Numbered from the stretch's first letter, positions 15,197 through 24,441 are shown. The stretch: 64,000 nt of DNA from Bradyrhizobium ivorense (GCF_900696085.1 NZ_CAADFC020000016.1:620001-684000), one strand, 5' to 3'. The notes: generated from the sequence alone by a model not told the origin. A program made the numbers and translations.

Positions 15197-17382
15197 CAGA
15201 CCGCCTCCCTCGTACGTGCCCTCAGCGCGTTCAGCATCACGATCACCGACGATCCCGACATTGCCGCCGCTGCGATCAGCGGTGTGACCAGGCCAGCGAT
15301 CGCGATCGGTACGGCCAGCACGTTATAGACGACGGCAAGCCAAAGGTTTTGCCGCATCAGCCGCAGCGCCGTCCGGGACACCTTGACTGCTGCCAGCACC
15401 GGCGCAAGACGTTCGCCGAGAAAGACCGCATCGGCGACCGCCTGGCTCATATGCGTCGCCGTAACTGGAGACATCGAGGCGTGCGCGGCGGCCAGCGCCG
15501 GCGCATCGTTCAGGCCGTCGCCGACCATCAGCACCTTGTGGCCACGGCGCGCCAGATCTTCAATCCGAGCAATTTTGTCGACCGGCAAGACCTCGGCACG
15601 CCATTCGTGCACGCCCAGCATCTGGGCCGCGAGCCGGACCGCCGGCTCGCGATCCCCCGACACGATCTCAACGGCGACGCCTATGCGGGTCAACGCTGCT
15701 ATCACCTCGGCCGCATCCGGCCGCAACCGTTGCCGAACTGAGAAGGCATATCTGTGCTCGCCTTGGCTGAATGCGACGACTGACGCCTCCGGATCGCGGC
15801 ACAGGATCTCGTTCGCGAGGTCGTCAGCACCACAGAATGACGGGCGGCCCAGCCGGATCGGACGCCCGTCGTGAAAGCCGTGCACGCCCTGACCCGGTTC
15901 CTCCTGGATGTCCGGCAGCGGTGAAGCCGCCCCCGCCTTGCGCGCGACCGCGGCAGCGACCGGATGACGGCTCGAGAGTGCCAGCCGGCCTGCAAGCTTC
16001 ACGACCTCATCCGGGATGTCCACGAGATTGGCGACGTCGAGGTCGGGCAATGTCAGAGTGCCCGTCTTGTCGAAGATCACCCGGTCGATCTCCGCGATAC
16101 GTTCGATTGCATCGCCGGCGTTAAGCAGCACGCCCGAACCGAACAGCGCACCGGATGCCACGGTCTGCACGGCGGGAATGGCCAGGCCGAGCGCGCAGGG
16201 ACAGGTGATGATCAAGACCGCAATCGCCGTCACGATCGAGTCGTGAAAACTCGCACCATAGGCTAGCCAACCCAGCATCGTAAGCAACGCGGTCGCGTGC
16301 ACGACCGGGGCATAGAGCCTTGATGCACGCTCCGCCAGACGAAGATAGCGCGAGCGTGCCTGCAGCGCGTGATCCAGCAGCCGGGATATTTCATCCAGCA
16401 GCGTGCCACCGGAGGCCGCCGACGCGCGGACGCGCAAAGTGCCCGAGCGAATCAGCATGCCCGCGAATACGGTGCTTCCAGGCGTCGCCACCGCCGGCAA
16501 GGTTTCGCCTGTGATCAGGCTCTGATCGACCTCCGAGCGGCCTTCGACCACATTGCCGTCGACCGCACATCGCTCGCCGGGCCTCAGCAGCACGATGTCG
16601 CCAGGCCGAATCGCAGCCGCCGGGACCGTCTTGATCTCGGTCGGGCTGATGAACTTCGTCGCCGTCTCCGCCTTGAGGGCCGCGAGGTTGCCGGCGAAAG
16701 CGCGGGTGCGTCGCCGCATGTTCTGGTCGAGGTAACGGCCAGCGAGCAGGAACGCGATCAGCATGATCGCGGCATCGAAATAGGCGTGTTCGGCGTGGTT
16801 AAAGGTCTCGATCACTGAGGTCGCCAGTGCCAGCACGATCCCGATGCTGATCGGCACGTCCATGTTGACGCCGCGTGCCCGCAGCGATGACAGCGCCGAC
16901 GAGAAGAACGGCTGCGCCGAATAGGCCGCCGCCGGCAGCACGATCAGCGCCGACAGCCAGTGGAAGAAGTCGCGCTGTTCCGGCAGCATGTCGGAGACGT
17001 TGCCGGACCACACTGGAACCGACAGCATCATCACGTTCATCGCGGCAAAGGCAGCGACACCCAACCGGCGCAACAGGCCCTTCGCCCGCTGCGCCTCCAG
17101 CGTTTCGGCGTCGTCCCGCTCGAACGGATAGGCCTTGTAGCCGAGCTCGGCGAGTCGGCTCACGAACTGTGCCGGATCGAGGGCGCCGGCCTTCCACTCC
17201 AGCGCCAAACGACTGTCGGTCAGGTTCACGCGAGCCGAGGTGACGTCGGGAATGTTCGAGAGGGTGCGCTCGATCTTGGCCATGCAGCCTGCGCAGCTGA
17301 TGCCCTCGACCGCGAGATCGAGATGGACGAGCCCCGTTCCCGTATTCTTCAAATAGTGCGAGAAATCGATATCCGCTTGCAT
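15196..17382 (-). CDS. fixI: Copper-transporting P1B-type ATPase CcoI/FixI
   Basis: A 728-residue protein. The N-terminal heavy-metal domain has the CAGC metal site (GISCAGCMAKIE). Eight membrane helices follow, with the CPC motif (ITCPCALGLAIP), the phosphorylation site DKTGTLT and the hinge GDGLNDAPAL. It supplies copper for the CuB centre of the cbb3 oxidase from the cytoplasmic face. The start at 17382 gives the usual CcoI N-terminus; the longer frame reaches into fixH. Confidence 0.95.
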   Translation of the reverse strand: MQADIDFSHYLKNTGTGLVHLDLAVEGISCAGCMAKIERTLSNIPDVTSARVNLTDSRLALEWKAGALDPAQFVSRLAELGYKAYPFERDDAETLEAQRAKGLLRRLGVAAFAAMNVMMLSVPVWSGNVSDMLPEQRDFFHWLSALIVLPAAAYSAQPFFSSALSSLRARGVNMDVPISIGIVLALATSVIETFNHAEHAYFDAAIMLIAFLLAGRYLDQNMRRRTRAFAGNLAALKAETATKFISPTEIKTVPAAAIRPGDIVLLRPGERCAVDGNVVEGRSEVDQSLITGETLPAVATPGSTVFAGMLIRSGTLRVRASAASGGTLLDEISRLLDHALQARSRYLRLAERASRLYAPVVHATALLTMLGWLAYGASFHDSIVTAIAVLIITCPCALGLAIPAVQTVASGALFGSGVLLNAGDAIERIAEIDRVIFDKTGTLTLPDLDVANLVDIPDEVVKLAGRLALSSRHPVAAAVARKAGAASPLPDIQEEPGQGVHGFHDGRPIRLGRPSFCGADDLANEILCRDPEASVVAFSQGEHRYAFSVRQRLRPDAAEVIAALTRIGVAVEIVSGDREPAVRLAAQMLGVHEWRAEVLPVDKIARIEDLARRGHKVLMVGDGLNDAPALAAAHASMSPVTATHMSQAVADAVFLGERLAPVLAAVKVSRTALRLMRQNLWLAVVYNVLAVPIAIAGLVTPLIAAAAMSGSSVIVMLNALRARTREAV

Positions 17383-17393
17383 GCGGGTTACCC

Positions 17394-17894
17394 TCAGTTC
17401 AGCAGCACGCGATTTCTGGACAGGAACATGCGGCGTCCCTCGGCATCGCCCTCGATCACGAGGTCCCACTGCCCCGCGGCAACGCACTCGGCGCGGCCAC
17501 GATAGTGGCCACCACCGGCCTCACTGATTTCGATCGTCCGATCGGCGCGACGATCGATCGGTCGTTCGAGCCTTACGAGAAAATTCAATGCCGTCAGAGG
17601 CGCACCCGCATGATCGCGTGCCTCAAGTGCAAGTGCGGCGGTTCCATCAGGCCGCCGATCAATATGCGCCTGCACCTGCCAGTCGCGCTCGTTCTGCTGC
17701 CGCGCCGCCACGATCTCGCGCTGATAGGCGAGGCTGGCGCTGTAGGCACTGTCGACTTCGGTGCCCGGAAGGGTCGTGATGGCAAGACGCATCATGACCA
17801 TGTTGACGCCGATGACGACGGCGAAGAACGCGATCGCCGTGACCAGAACGAACCGTCCGGTGATGGGTCGCACGGCGGAACTCGAGGCTGCCAT
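17394..17894 (-). CDS. fixH: FixH/CcoH family assembly protein
   Basis: A 166-residue protein with a single N-terminal membrane anchor (FVLVTAIAFFAVVIGVNMVMM) and a periplasmic domain containing the family pattern in which AYSASLAYQREIVAARQQ precedes W and a GTAALALEARDHAGAPL beta segment. FixH is required for stable assembly of cbb3 oxidase. It lies 14 bases after fixG and 11 before fixI in one operon. Confidence 0.93.
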   Translation of the reverse strand: MAASSSAVRPITGRFVLVTAIAFFAVVIGVNMVMMRLAITTLPGTEVDSAYSASLAYQREIVAARQQNERDWQVQAHIDRRPDGTAALALEARDHAGAPLTALNFLVRLERPIDRRADRTIEISEAGGGHYRGRAECVAAGQWDLVIEGDAEGRRMFLSRNRVLLN

Positions 17895-17908
17895 GGTAGA
17901 TTCCGTCG

Positions 17909-19366
17909 TTATGGAAGAACGAAATGGTCGGTCGCGGAGGCGGCCTCTCCGAGACCGATATCCGTGACGCGGAACGTGACCGGCACCGACTTTTGCGCTC
18001 TTTCATCGAAGGGCGCCGTCACCAGCACGCGAAGTTCGGTGGTGGTGTCGCGGCCAAGCACGATCATCGGCCGGTCCGGCGTCACGGACTCAGCACCGAT
18101 GACATGAAGTTTGGCCTCGGCCGGTCCGTCGACATCGATCGCAATCACCCGATCAAAGCCGCGCTTGTTGAGGAAGCGCAGCGTGTATCCATTGCGGATC
18201 GCGCCCTCGCTGAGACGCACTGCAATCGGGTTGCGGTCGTGCAGCACGTTGATGTCGAGCAGAGTGCGAGACATCAACGCGTAGAGCATCACCGCGCAGA
18301 CCGCGGCAATCAGGCCGGCATAGACGACGGTGCGGGCGCGAACCGGCTTGAAGACTTCTTCCTTGCCGGCGACGCGTCGTTGAACATTGATATCGTTGTC
18401 GTAGCCGATCAGGCCGGTCTTGCGGCTGACCTTGGTCATGACGGCGTCACATGCATCGATGCACAGACCGCACTGGATGCAGCCGAGTTGCGCGCCGTCG
18501 CGGATGTCGATCCCGGTCGGGCACACCGCGACGCACTGGTTGCAATCGATGCAATCGCCGGCCTTCTCGCCGAGCGAGCGAATGTCGAACGCCTTCTTCA
18601 CCGAGCAACGCGGCTCGCCGCGATCGTATTTATAGGTGACGTTGAGCGCCCATTCGTCGGTCAGCGCGGCCTGGATCCGCGGCCACGGGCACATATAGAC
18701 GCAGACCTGCTCGCGCATGTAGCCGGCCAGCAGATAGGTCGAAGCGGTCAGCATCGCGATCCAGACATAGGCGATCGCCGGTGCGTGAAACGTCGCCAGA
18801 TCGCGCACCAGGGTCGGCGCGTCGGCGAAATAGAGCACCCATGCGCCGCCGGTCCACCAGGCGATCATCAGCCAGATTGCATGCTTCAGCACGCGGCGGC
18901 CGGCGCGCTTTACCGTCATCGGGCCGGCATCGGCCTTGATCTGGACGCGGCGGTCGCCTTCGACCAGGCGCTCGACCGCATAGAACAGATCGGTCCAGAC
19001 CGTCTGCGGACAGAGATAGCCGCACCAGATCCGGCCGCCCAGCGCATTCATCAGGAACAGAGTGAGCGCCGCTAGCACCAGGAGGCCGGTGAAATAGTAG
19101 ATCTCCTGCGGCCACAGCTCGATAAAGAAGAAATAGAAGCGCCGGTTGGGAAAATCGATCAGCACGGCCTGGTCGGGCGCCCCGAGGCCGCGATTCCAGC
19201 GCACGAAAGGCAGCAAATAATACACGCCGAGGCAGACCGCCATCAGCCGCCATTTGATCGAGCGGAACCGGCCGGAGACGCTCTGCGGGTATACCTTCTT
19301 GCGCGGCGCGTAGAGCGGCCCGTCTTCGTCGGCTATGAGTTCGTCAGGCGACACAGGCTTGTTCAT
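17909..19366 (-). CDS. fixG: FixG/CcoG ferredoxin-like membrane protein for cbb3 assembly
   Basis: A 485-residue protein with several membrane helices and two [4Fe-4S] ferredoxin motifs (CIDCNQCVAVCP and CIQCGLCIDACD), plus the RIWCGYLCPQTVWTD segment and a C-terminal immunoglobulin-like domain. CcoG reduces or delivers copper during oxidase assembly. The start at 19366 (MNKPVSPDEL) gives the normal N-terminus; the upstream part of the long frame is the fixP region on another frame. First gene of fixGHIS. Confidence 0.95.
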   Translation of the reverse strand: MNKPVSPDELIADEDGPLYAPRKKVYPQSVSGRFRSIKWRLMAVCLGVYYLLPFVRWNRGLGAPDQAVLIDFPNRRFYFFFIELWPQEIYYFTGLLVLAALTLFLMNALGGRIWCGYLCPQTVWTDLFYAVERLVEGDRRVQIKADAGPMTVKRAGRRVLKHAIWLMIAWWTGGAWVLYFADAPTLVRDLATFHAPAIAYVWIAMLTASTYLLAGYMREQVCVYMCPWPRIQAALTDEWALNVTYKYDRGEPRCSVKKAFDIRSLGEKAGDCIDCNQCVAVCPTGIDIRDGAQLGCIQCGLCIDACDAVMTKVSRKTGLIGYDNDINVQRRVAGKEEVFKPVRARTVVYAGLIAAVCAVMLYALMSRTLLDINVLHDRNPIAVRLSEGAIRNGYTLRFLNKRGFDRVIAIDVDGPAEAKLHVIGAESVTPDRPMIVLGRDTTTELRVLVTAPFDERAQKSVPVTFRVTDIGLGEAASATDHFVLP

Positions 19367-19420
19367 GGGTTGCTCGAATAAGGCTCTGCCTGAGCCTACA
19401 TTCCTGCGCTGGGCGCGAAC

Positions 19421-19434
19421 TTGACCTTGATCAA
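19421..19434. promoter_or_regulatory. FixK/FNR-type box of fixGHIS
   Basis: TTGACCTTGATCAA, an exact TTGA-N6-TCAA. Its lower edge is 55 bases before the fixG start codon, in the 95-bp fixP-fixG gap, so fixGHIS has its own low-oxygen promoter. Confidence 0.88.
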
Positions 19435-19461
19435 CAATCGCAACTGAGACCGCCGCAGCGG

Positions 19462-20334
19462 CTACTTGCCGCCGCCCAACGAGTGCACATAGACCGCCAG
19501 CGCCTTGACCGTGACCGGGTCCAGCCGGCCGATCCACGCCGGCATGACGCCGGCACGGCCATTGGTAATGGTCTCGATCAGCGTCTCCTCGTCGGAGCCG
19601 TAGAGCCAGACCTGGTCGGTCAGGTTCGGCGCACCGAGTTCCGCATTGCCCTTTCCATTGTCGCCGTGGCAGCTGGTGCAATTCTCGGTGAATAGCTTCT
19701 TGCCTGCCGCGGCGTCGAACTTCGGCGCGGTGGAAAGGCCGGACAGCGAGCGCACATAGTTGGCGACCGTCACGATCTCATCTTTCTTGAGAACGCCGTC
19801 ACGGCCGAACGCCAGCATCTGCCCTTCATGGGTCTTGGCGTGTCCGGAGCGCGCACCGAACTGGATAGTCTGCATGATCTGGTCGAGCGAGCCGCCCCAA
19901 AGCCAGTCGTCGTCGTTCAAGTTCGGATAACCCTTTGCACCCGCACCGCCGCTGCCGTGGCAGGGTGCGCAATTGTCCGCAAACACGGTCTTGCCGCGGG
20001 CACGCGCCAGCGCCAGCAGCGCCGGATCTTTCTCGATGTCGGCCAACGACGCATTGCCGAGCACCGCCATCTTCTCGCCGCGCAATTTTTCGAGATCGGC
20101 AAGGTCGGTCGCGACGCTCGCGCGGGTGGAATAGTGGAACAGGCCAGAGGTGTAGCCCGAAACCAGCGGCCAGGCAGGATAGACGACCCAGTAGCCAATC
20201 GCCCAGACGATCGTCGCATAGAATGTCAGGACCCACCACCGCGGCAGCGGCGTATTCAGTTCCTTGATGCCGTCCCACTCATGGCCGGTCGTGCTGCGGC
20301 CCGAAACGTGGTCGATCTCATTGTGCTCGCTCAT
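19462..20334 (-). CDS. fixP: cbb3 oxidase diheme cytochrome c subunit CcoP/FixP
   Basis: A 290-residue membrane-anchored protein: an N-terminal helix after HEWDGIKELNTPLPRWW, then two cytochrome c domains with CAPCH and CTSCH haem sites and their distal methionines in the GQMLAFG and AGVMPAW segments. It delivers electrons to FixO/FixN. Last gene of fixNOQP, seven bases after fixQ. Confidence 0.95.
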   Translation of the reverse strand: MSEHNEIDHVSGRSTTGHEWDGIKELNTPLPRWWVLTFYATIVWAIGYWVVYPAWPLVSGYTSGLFHYSTRASVATDLADLEKLRGEKMAVLGNASLADIEKDPALLALARARGKTVFADNCAPCHGSGGAGAKGYPNLNDDDWLWGGSLDQIMQTIQFGARSGHAKTHEGQMLAFGRDGVLKKDEIVTVANYVRSLSGLSTAPKFDAAAGKKLFTENCTSCHGDNGKGNAELGAPNLTDQVWLYGSDEETLIETITNGRAGVMPAWIGRLDPVTVKALAVYVHSLGGGK

Positions 20335-20340
20335 GATCGG

Positions 20341-20505
20341 TCAGTCCTCCCGCAGCGGCATCCGGGCCGCGGCATCGAAGAGAGATTTGTTGCGGGGCCA
20401 CAGCGCGTAGACGACGATGGCGACGAAGATTCCGACGAAGATCGGGGTCCAGAGCGTGCCGACCAGGCTTGATGCAAAATTCTCGGCTTGAATGATCGCT
20501 TTCAT
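20341..20505 (-). CDS. fixQ: cbb3 oxidase small subunit CcoQ/FixQ
   Basis: A 54-residue single-helix protein (start MKAIIQAENFASSLVGTLW, then IFVGIFVAIVVYALWP and a charged tail). The gene order between fixO and fixP and the W-P end of the helix identify CcoQ, which stabilises the oxidase complex. Confidence 0.92.
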   Translation of the reverse strand: MKAIIQAENFASSLVGTLWTPIFVGIFVAIVVYALWPRNKSLFDAAARMPLRED

Positions 20506-20515
20506 GCCCGTGTCC

Positions 20516-21250
20516 TCAGCGCAGATTGGCTTTTTCGTTGTAGAGCTTGAAGTCGACGAGCGTGCCGAGCATCTGCAGATAGGCGATCAATGCGTCGAGC
20601 TCGGTCGGATTGCCGCCTTTGCCGTCGAAGTTGCGGACCAGGGCTTTCGGATAGCGCTTCTGAAGCGCATCGGAGCCGGGGTTGTCGGGATCGACCTGAG
20701 CCTTGAGATCGGCGGCCGCATTGGCGATCTGCTCCTCGGTATAGGGCACACCGACCGCGCGGTTCGTCCGCAGATGAGCCGCGACATCGGACGGATCGAG
20801 TTCCGTCTTCGCGAGCGCCGGATATCCCGGCATTACCGATTGCGGGACGATCGACCGCGGATTGATCAGGTGCGTGACGTGCCAATCGTCGGAATACTTG
20901 CCGCCGACGCGCGCCAGATCCGGCCCGGTGCGCTTGGAACCCCACTGGAACGGATGGTCGTACATGCTCTCGGCGGCGAGCGAATAGTGGCCGTAGCGCT
21001 CGACCTCGTCACGCAGCGGCCGGATCATCTGCGAGTGGCAGAGATAGCAGCCCTCGCGGACATAGATGTTGCGGCCGGCGAGTTCGAGCGGCGTATAGGG
21101 CCGCACGCCGTCGACCGCCTCGATCGTGCTCTTCAGGTAGAACAGCGGCGTGATCTCGACCAGCCCGCCGATGGCAATGACGACGAGAATGCCGGCGATC
21201 AGGATGATCGAGTTCTTCTCAAAGATCTTGTGTCGATTCCAGAAGGACAT
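20516..21250 (-). CDS. fixO: cbb3 oxidase monoheme subunit CcoO/FixO
   Basis: A 244-residue protein: an N-terminal membrane anchor (IILIAGILVVIAIGGLVEI), then a cytochrome c domain with the CYLCH site at residues 68-72 and the typical GHYSLAAESMYDHPFQWGSK and RTGPDLARVGGKY stretches. The start at 21250 (MSFWNRHKIF) is the conserved one. It passes electrons from FixP to the catalytic subunit. Confidence 0.96.
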   Translation of the reverse strand: MSFWNRHKIFEKNSIILIAGILVVIAIGGLVEITPLFYLKSTIEAVDGVRPYTPLELAGRNIYVREGCYLCHSQMIRPLRDEVERYGHYSLAAESMYDHPFQWGSKRTGPDLARVGGKYSDDWHVTHLINPRSIVPQSVMPGYPALAKTELDPSDVAAHLRTNRAVGVPYTEEQIANAAADLKAQVDPDNPGSDALQKRYPKALVRNFDGKGGNPTELDALIAYLQMLGTLVDFKLYNEKANLR

Positions 21251-21258
21251 TGCGTGAC

Positions 21259-22911
21259 CTATTCGGCGGGCTGGAGGGCAGCGGCACCTTCGGTTTCGCT
21301 GGCTCGGCCGGCATTGACCGTCATCCAGAGATTGAAGGCCATGATCAGGGCGCCGGCCAGGAACAGCGCGCCGCCGGCTGCACGGATGATGTAAAAGGGA
21401 TGCATGGCCTCGACAGACTCGATGAACGAGTATTCGAGAAAGCCGAGCGAGGTGTAGGCACGCCACATCAGGCCCTGCAGGATTCCCGACACCCACATCG
21501 CGGAAATGTAGAGTACGATGCCGATGGTCGAGATCCAGAAATGCCAGTTGACCAGCTTCAGGCTGTAAAGCTGGCGATTCCACAGCCAGGGAATCAGGCA
21601 GTAGAGCGCGCCGAAGGAGACGAAGCCGACCCAGCCCAGCGCACCGGAATGCACATGGCCGATGGTCCAGTCGGTGTAGTGGCTCAGCGAATTGACCACC
21701 TTGATCGACATCATCGGGCCTTCGAAGGTCGACATGCCGTAGAAGGCGACCGACACCACCATCATGCGCAGCACGGGATCGGTGCGCAGCTTGTCCCAAG
21801 CTCCCGACAGCGTCATCAGGCCGTTGATCATGCCGCCCCAGGACGGCATCCAGAGCATGATTGAGAAGGTCATGCCGAGCGTCTGCGCCCAATCCGGCAG
21901 CGCCGTGTAGTGCAGATGATGCGGGCCGGCCCAGATGTAGAGGAAGATCAGCGCCCAGAAGTGGATGATCGACAACCGGTAGGAATAGACCGGACGCTCC
22001 GCCCTCTTCGGGATGAAGTAGTACATGATCGCCAGGAAGCCGGCGGTCAGGAAGAAGCCGACCGCGTTGTGGCCGTACCACCACTGGAACATCGCATCCT
22101 GCACGCCGCCCCAGGCGATGTAGGACTTCGAGCCCAGGAAGGAGACCGGCAGCGCGGGGTTGTTGCCGAGATGGAGCACTGCGATCGTGATGATGAACGC
22201 GAGATAGAACCAGTTGGCGACGAAGATGTGCGGTTCCTTGCGCTTCACCAGCGTCATCAGGAACACGAGCAGATACGTCACCCAGACGATCGTCAGCCAG
22301 AAGTCGGCATACCACTCCGGTTCGGCGTATTCCTTTGACTGGGTGACCCCCAACAGATAGCCGGTGCCGGCAATCAGAATGAAAAAGTTGTAACCGACCA
22401 CGACGAACCAGGGCGCAAGGTCGCCTGCAAGGCGCGTGCGGCAGGTCTTCTGCACAACGTAGAACGAGGTTGCGATCAGAACGTTGCCGCCGAACGCGAA
22501 GATGACTGCAGACGTGTGCAGCGGTCGTAGACGACCGAATGTCGTCCAGGGCAGATCAAAGTTGAGTGCGGGCCACGCCAGCTGCATGGCGATAATCAGA
22601 CCCACGGTGAAGCCCGCAATACCCCAGAACATCGCCATCGCCGAGGCGAACTTGATCGGGCCGAGATTGTAATTGGGGCGCCCACCGATCTCCGCCGGAG
22701 GCAGCTCGGCCGGACGGTCAAGATAGCGATTGCAGATCACGATCACGGAAATCAAGCTGGCGGCGCAAGCGAGCGCCGCGTGAAAACTGAACGCCGCATC
22801 GTGCCCCATCGCCATGCCGAGAAAGCTAACGAAGGCAAAAACAACGAAGCCCAACGCCAGGCCGGCTTCGCCCATCGTCATCGCCTTTGAAACGGAAGAC
22901 GGACTTGTCAT
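21259..22911 (-). CDS. fixN: cbb3-type cytochrome c oxidase catalytic subunit CcoN/FixN
   Basis: A 550-residue protein with about twelve helices and the haem-copper oxidase histidines, for example QWWYGHNAVGFFLTAGFL and AGPHHLHYTALPDWAQ for CuB and haem ligands. It binds low- and high-spin haem b and CuB and reduces oxygen with high affinity, supporting respiration in micro-oxic cells. Its start overlaps the stop of the upstream 166-residue gene by four bases, so the two are translationally coupled. Confidence 0.96.
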   Translation of the reverse strand: MTSPSSVSKAMTMGEAGLALGFVVFAFVSFLGMAMGHDAAFSFHAALACAASLISVIVICNRYLDRPAELPPAEIGGRPNYNLGPIKFASAMAMFWGIAGFTVGLIIAMQLAWPALNFDLPWTTFGRLRPLHTSAVIFAFGGNVLIATSFYVVQKTCRTRLAGDLAPWFVVVGYNFFILIAGTGYLLGVTQSKEYAEPEWYADFWLTIVWVTYLLVFLMTLVKRKEPHIFVANWFYLAFIITIAVLHLGNNPALPVSFLGSKSYIAWGGVQDAMFQWWYGHNAVGFFLTAGFLAIMYYFIPKRAERPVYSYRLSIIHFWALIFLYIWAGPHHLHYTALPDWAQTLGMTFSIMLWMPSWGGMINGLMTLSGAWDKLRTDPVLRMMVVSVAFYGMSTFEGPMMSIKVVNSLSHYTDWTIGHVHSGALGWVGFVSFGALYCLIPWLWNRQLYSLKLVNWHFWISTIGIVLYISAMWVSGILQGLMWRAYTSLGFLEYSFIESVEAMHPFYIIRAAGGALFLAGALIMAFNLWMTVNAGRASETEGAAALQPAE

Positions 22912-23408
22912 GTGGAAGCTTTCTCTGAATGCGATGACGTCATGGAAAGCACGATCTTGCCGGCAGCTGCTTGATCGGCATCAATTCCTGCGCCCTGCCG
23001 CGCGCCACCGGCGCCGCGGCCCAGCGCGGTCAGGGTCAGTTCGTTCGGACAATATTTGGCCGGACTGGCCCGCCTTTCCCGCGCGAGATCCGCAGCACAG
23101 CGCGCCTTCTCGCGGCATAGACCGCACACTCGCTGCAGATCGCGCAACACATCGCAATGGGACGAAGCGAGACTCTGCTCGGACAAACCCGCATGCTCGA
23201 GGCGCTTGCTCAGCAATTCCGGCGAGCCTTGCTCGCGGGCAAGCGCACAAAGGTCCGACGTCGAGAGATTGAGTTCGTGAGCGATCTCATCGACCTCCCT
23301 AGCAGCCATCAGATCGAACTCGTGCCGGCGCGCTAGAAATGCACGCAGGCGACCGAGAAGACTTTCAAACTGCGGTGAGCTATTGCCGTCTGCTCGATCG
23401 GATATCAT
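22908..23408 (-). CDS. DUF6455-like cysteine protein coupled to fixN
   Basis: A 166-residue cytoplasmic protein. Residues about 93-130 hold a cysteine cluster: CGLCREKARC followed by a KYCPNE box, the layout of DUF6455 proteins, which may bind metal or haem/Fe-S. The first half is helical (LMAAREVDEIAHELNLS). It overlaps fixN by four bases and appears to be the first gene of the oxidase operon, so a role in oxidase expression or assembly is likely but unproven. The family assignment comes from the Cys pattern only. Confidence 0.72.
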   Translation of the reverse strand: MISDRADGNSSPQFESLLGRLRAFLARRHEFDLMAAREVDEIAHELNLSTSDLCALAREQGSPELLSKRLEHAGLSEQSLASSHCDVLRDLQRVCGLCREKARCAADLARERRASPAKYCPNELTLTALGRGAGGARQGAGIDADQAAAGKIVLSMTSSHSEKAST

Positions 23409-23439
23409 CGATACCCCTCATTGACTCGCGGTTGCCGGA

Positions 23440-23453
23440 TTGATTCTGGTCAG
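23440..23453. promoter_or_regulatory. Near-perfect FixK box upstream of the fixN operon
   Basis: TTGATTCTGGTCAG; one base differs from TTGA-N6-TCAA. It lies 32 bases upstream of the ATG at 23408. That is close for class II activation, so the true start of the coupled gene may be slightly downstream or the transcript leader very short. Confidence 0.6.
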
Positions 23454-23496
23454 CAGTGACGTTGCGGTAATCGAATGTGATCGCCGTGCAGGATCG

Positions 23497-23724
23497 TCAG
23501 CCGCCCCAAGCGGACGGCGGCGCCGGCGGCGTTCGAAGCTCCATCGAATCGGCAAAGATCGTCCAGTCGCGGATACCCTTTTGTCTGCAGAAGTCGGCTT
23601 CGGCCAACTGCGCGGCTGCGGAGAGCGAGGCGGCGTCGACCTTGAACGCGGCTTGACAGGCGCGATGTTCATGGCCGGTATCGTCGCAAACGGTCTTGAT
23701 GAAGCGAACGTCGAATGATGTCAT
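23497..23724 (-). CDS. Small conserved protein, unknown function
   Basis: A 75-residue protein (MTSFDVRFIKTVCDDTGHEH start; then AAFKVDAASLSAAAQLAEADFC). GAGGGTG precedes the ATG at 23724. It contains Cys residues spread over the N-terminal half and a DWTIFADSMEL segment. Similar short proteins occur near fix genes in rhizobia. Nothing points to a function beyond its place upstream of the oxidase operon. Confidence 0.65.
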   Translation of the reverse strand: MTSFDVRFIKTVCDDTGHEHRACQAAFKVDAASLSAAAQLAEADFCRQKGIRDWTIFADSMELRTPPAPPSAWGG

Positions 23725-23928
23725 GGCACCCTCACCTGGGTTGATTCCTTGTTTTCCACGCTGCCATTGATGCGCGACGCCCGCTTTGATCTGTCGCAAT
23801 TGAATGCCGCGCGGTGGAGATGTCATATCGCGGGAGGACATCGAATATGGACAGCGTCCTGCCCCCGGCATCGACCATGCGCAACCCGTGGCCCACCAAA
23901 TCCGCAAAGATGATCGTGCCAAGAGCTA

Positions 23929-24138
23929 CTATTTGTGGAGACGCTTCCTGTCCACGGATCGCGGCCGGACCGACGGCAGTGATGACGTATCGCTGCCAAT
24001 GGTCCATCCGGCCGCAGCAATAGCAAAGCCGACGATCACGCCGATCGTAAGCATCGTTGCAGCGAATCCCAGCACATTTGCGTCGATCGTGGCGGTCACA
24101 ATCAACGGAATCAGCAGAACTGCGAGGCGAACGGTCAT
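23929..24138 (-). CDS. Small two-helix membrane protein near a FixK box
   Basis: 69 residues: two hydrophobic segments (LAVLLIPLIVTATI and LGFAATMLTIGVIVGFAIAA) and a basic C-terminal tail. AGGAG lies nine bases before the ATG at 24138. The exact FixK box at 24224-24237 is 86 bases upstream and shared with the divergent 49-residue gene. Likely micro-oxically expressed; function unknown. Confidence 0.65.
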   Translation of the reverse strand: MTVRLAVLLIPLIVTATIDANVLGFAATMLTIGVIVGFAIAAAGWTIGSDTSSLPSVRPRSVDRKRLHK

Positions 24139-24223
24139 CCTACCATCTCCTGATGCGGGCGCATGGCCGTTCTTCCTTGCACCAAATCAATCTGCCGATA
24201 ATGATTTCGCTCAACTCCCGAAC

Positions 24224-24237
24224 TTGACTGGAATCAA
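24224..24237. promoter_or_regulatory. FixK/FNR-type box, divergent promoter
   Basis: TTGACTGGAATCAA, an exact TTGA-N6-TCAA match between the genes starting at 24138 (minus) and 24292 (plus), 54 bases from the latter. Confidence 0.85.
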
Positions 24238-24291
24238 GGCGCCGCGACCGATTGTCGGAGATGCTGGCCTCGACATCGGGAGAAGACAATC

Positions 24292-24441
24292 ATGCTGCAG
24301 ATCCTGCTCGCCTCAATCGGAGTTCTCGCCGTCGTTCTCGTGGCGCTCGCCCGGATGAGCTACTGGGCAAGGCGGCCTCCGTTAAGACAAACCGCGCATT
24401 CGTCTGCTCCGCCTCCGCTCCGTCACCGCCGGCCTTTTTAG
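24292..24441 (+). CDS. 49-residue membrane microprotein downstream of a FixK box
   Basis: Read directly from the sequence: start MLQILLASIGVLAVVLVALA, then RMSYWARRPPLR and a Pro/Arg-rich tail ending at TAG 24439-24441. One N-terminal helix with a strongly basic tail. GGGAGA lies ten bases before the ATG, and an exact FixK box is 54 bases upstream. No family is recognised. Regulatory small membrane proteins of respiratory complexes look similar, but that is only analogy. Confidence 0.6.
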   Translation: MLQILLASIGVLAVVLVALARMSYWARRPPLRQTAHSSAPPPLRHRRPF

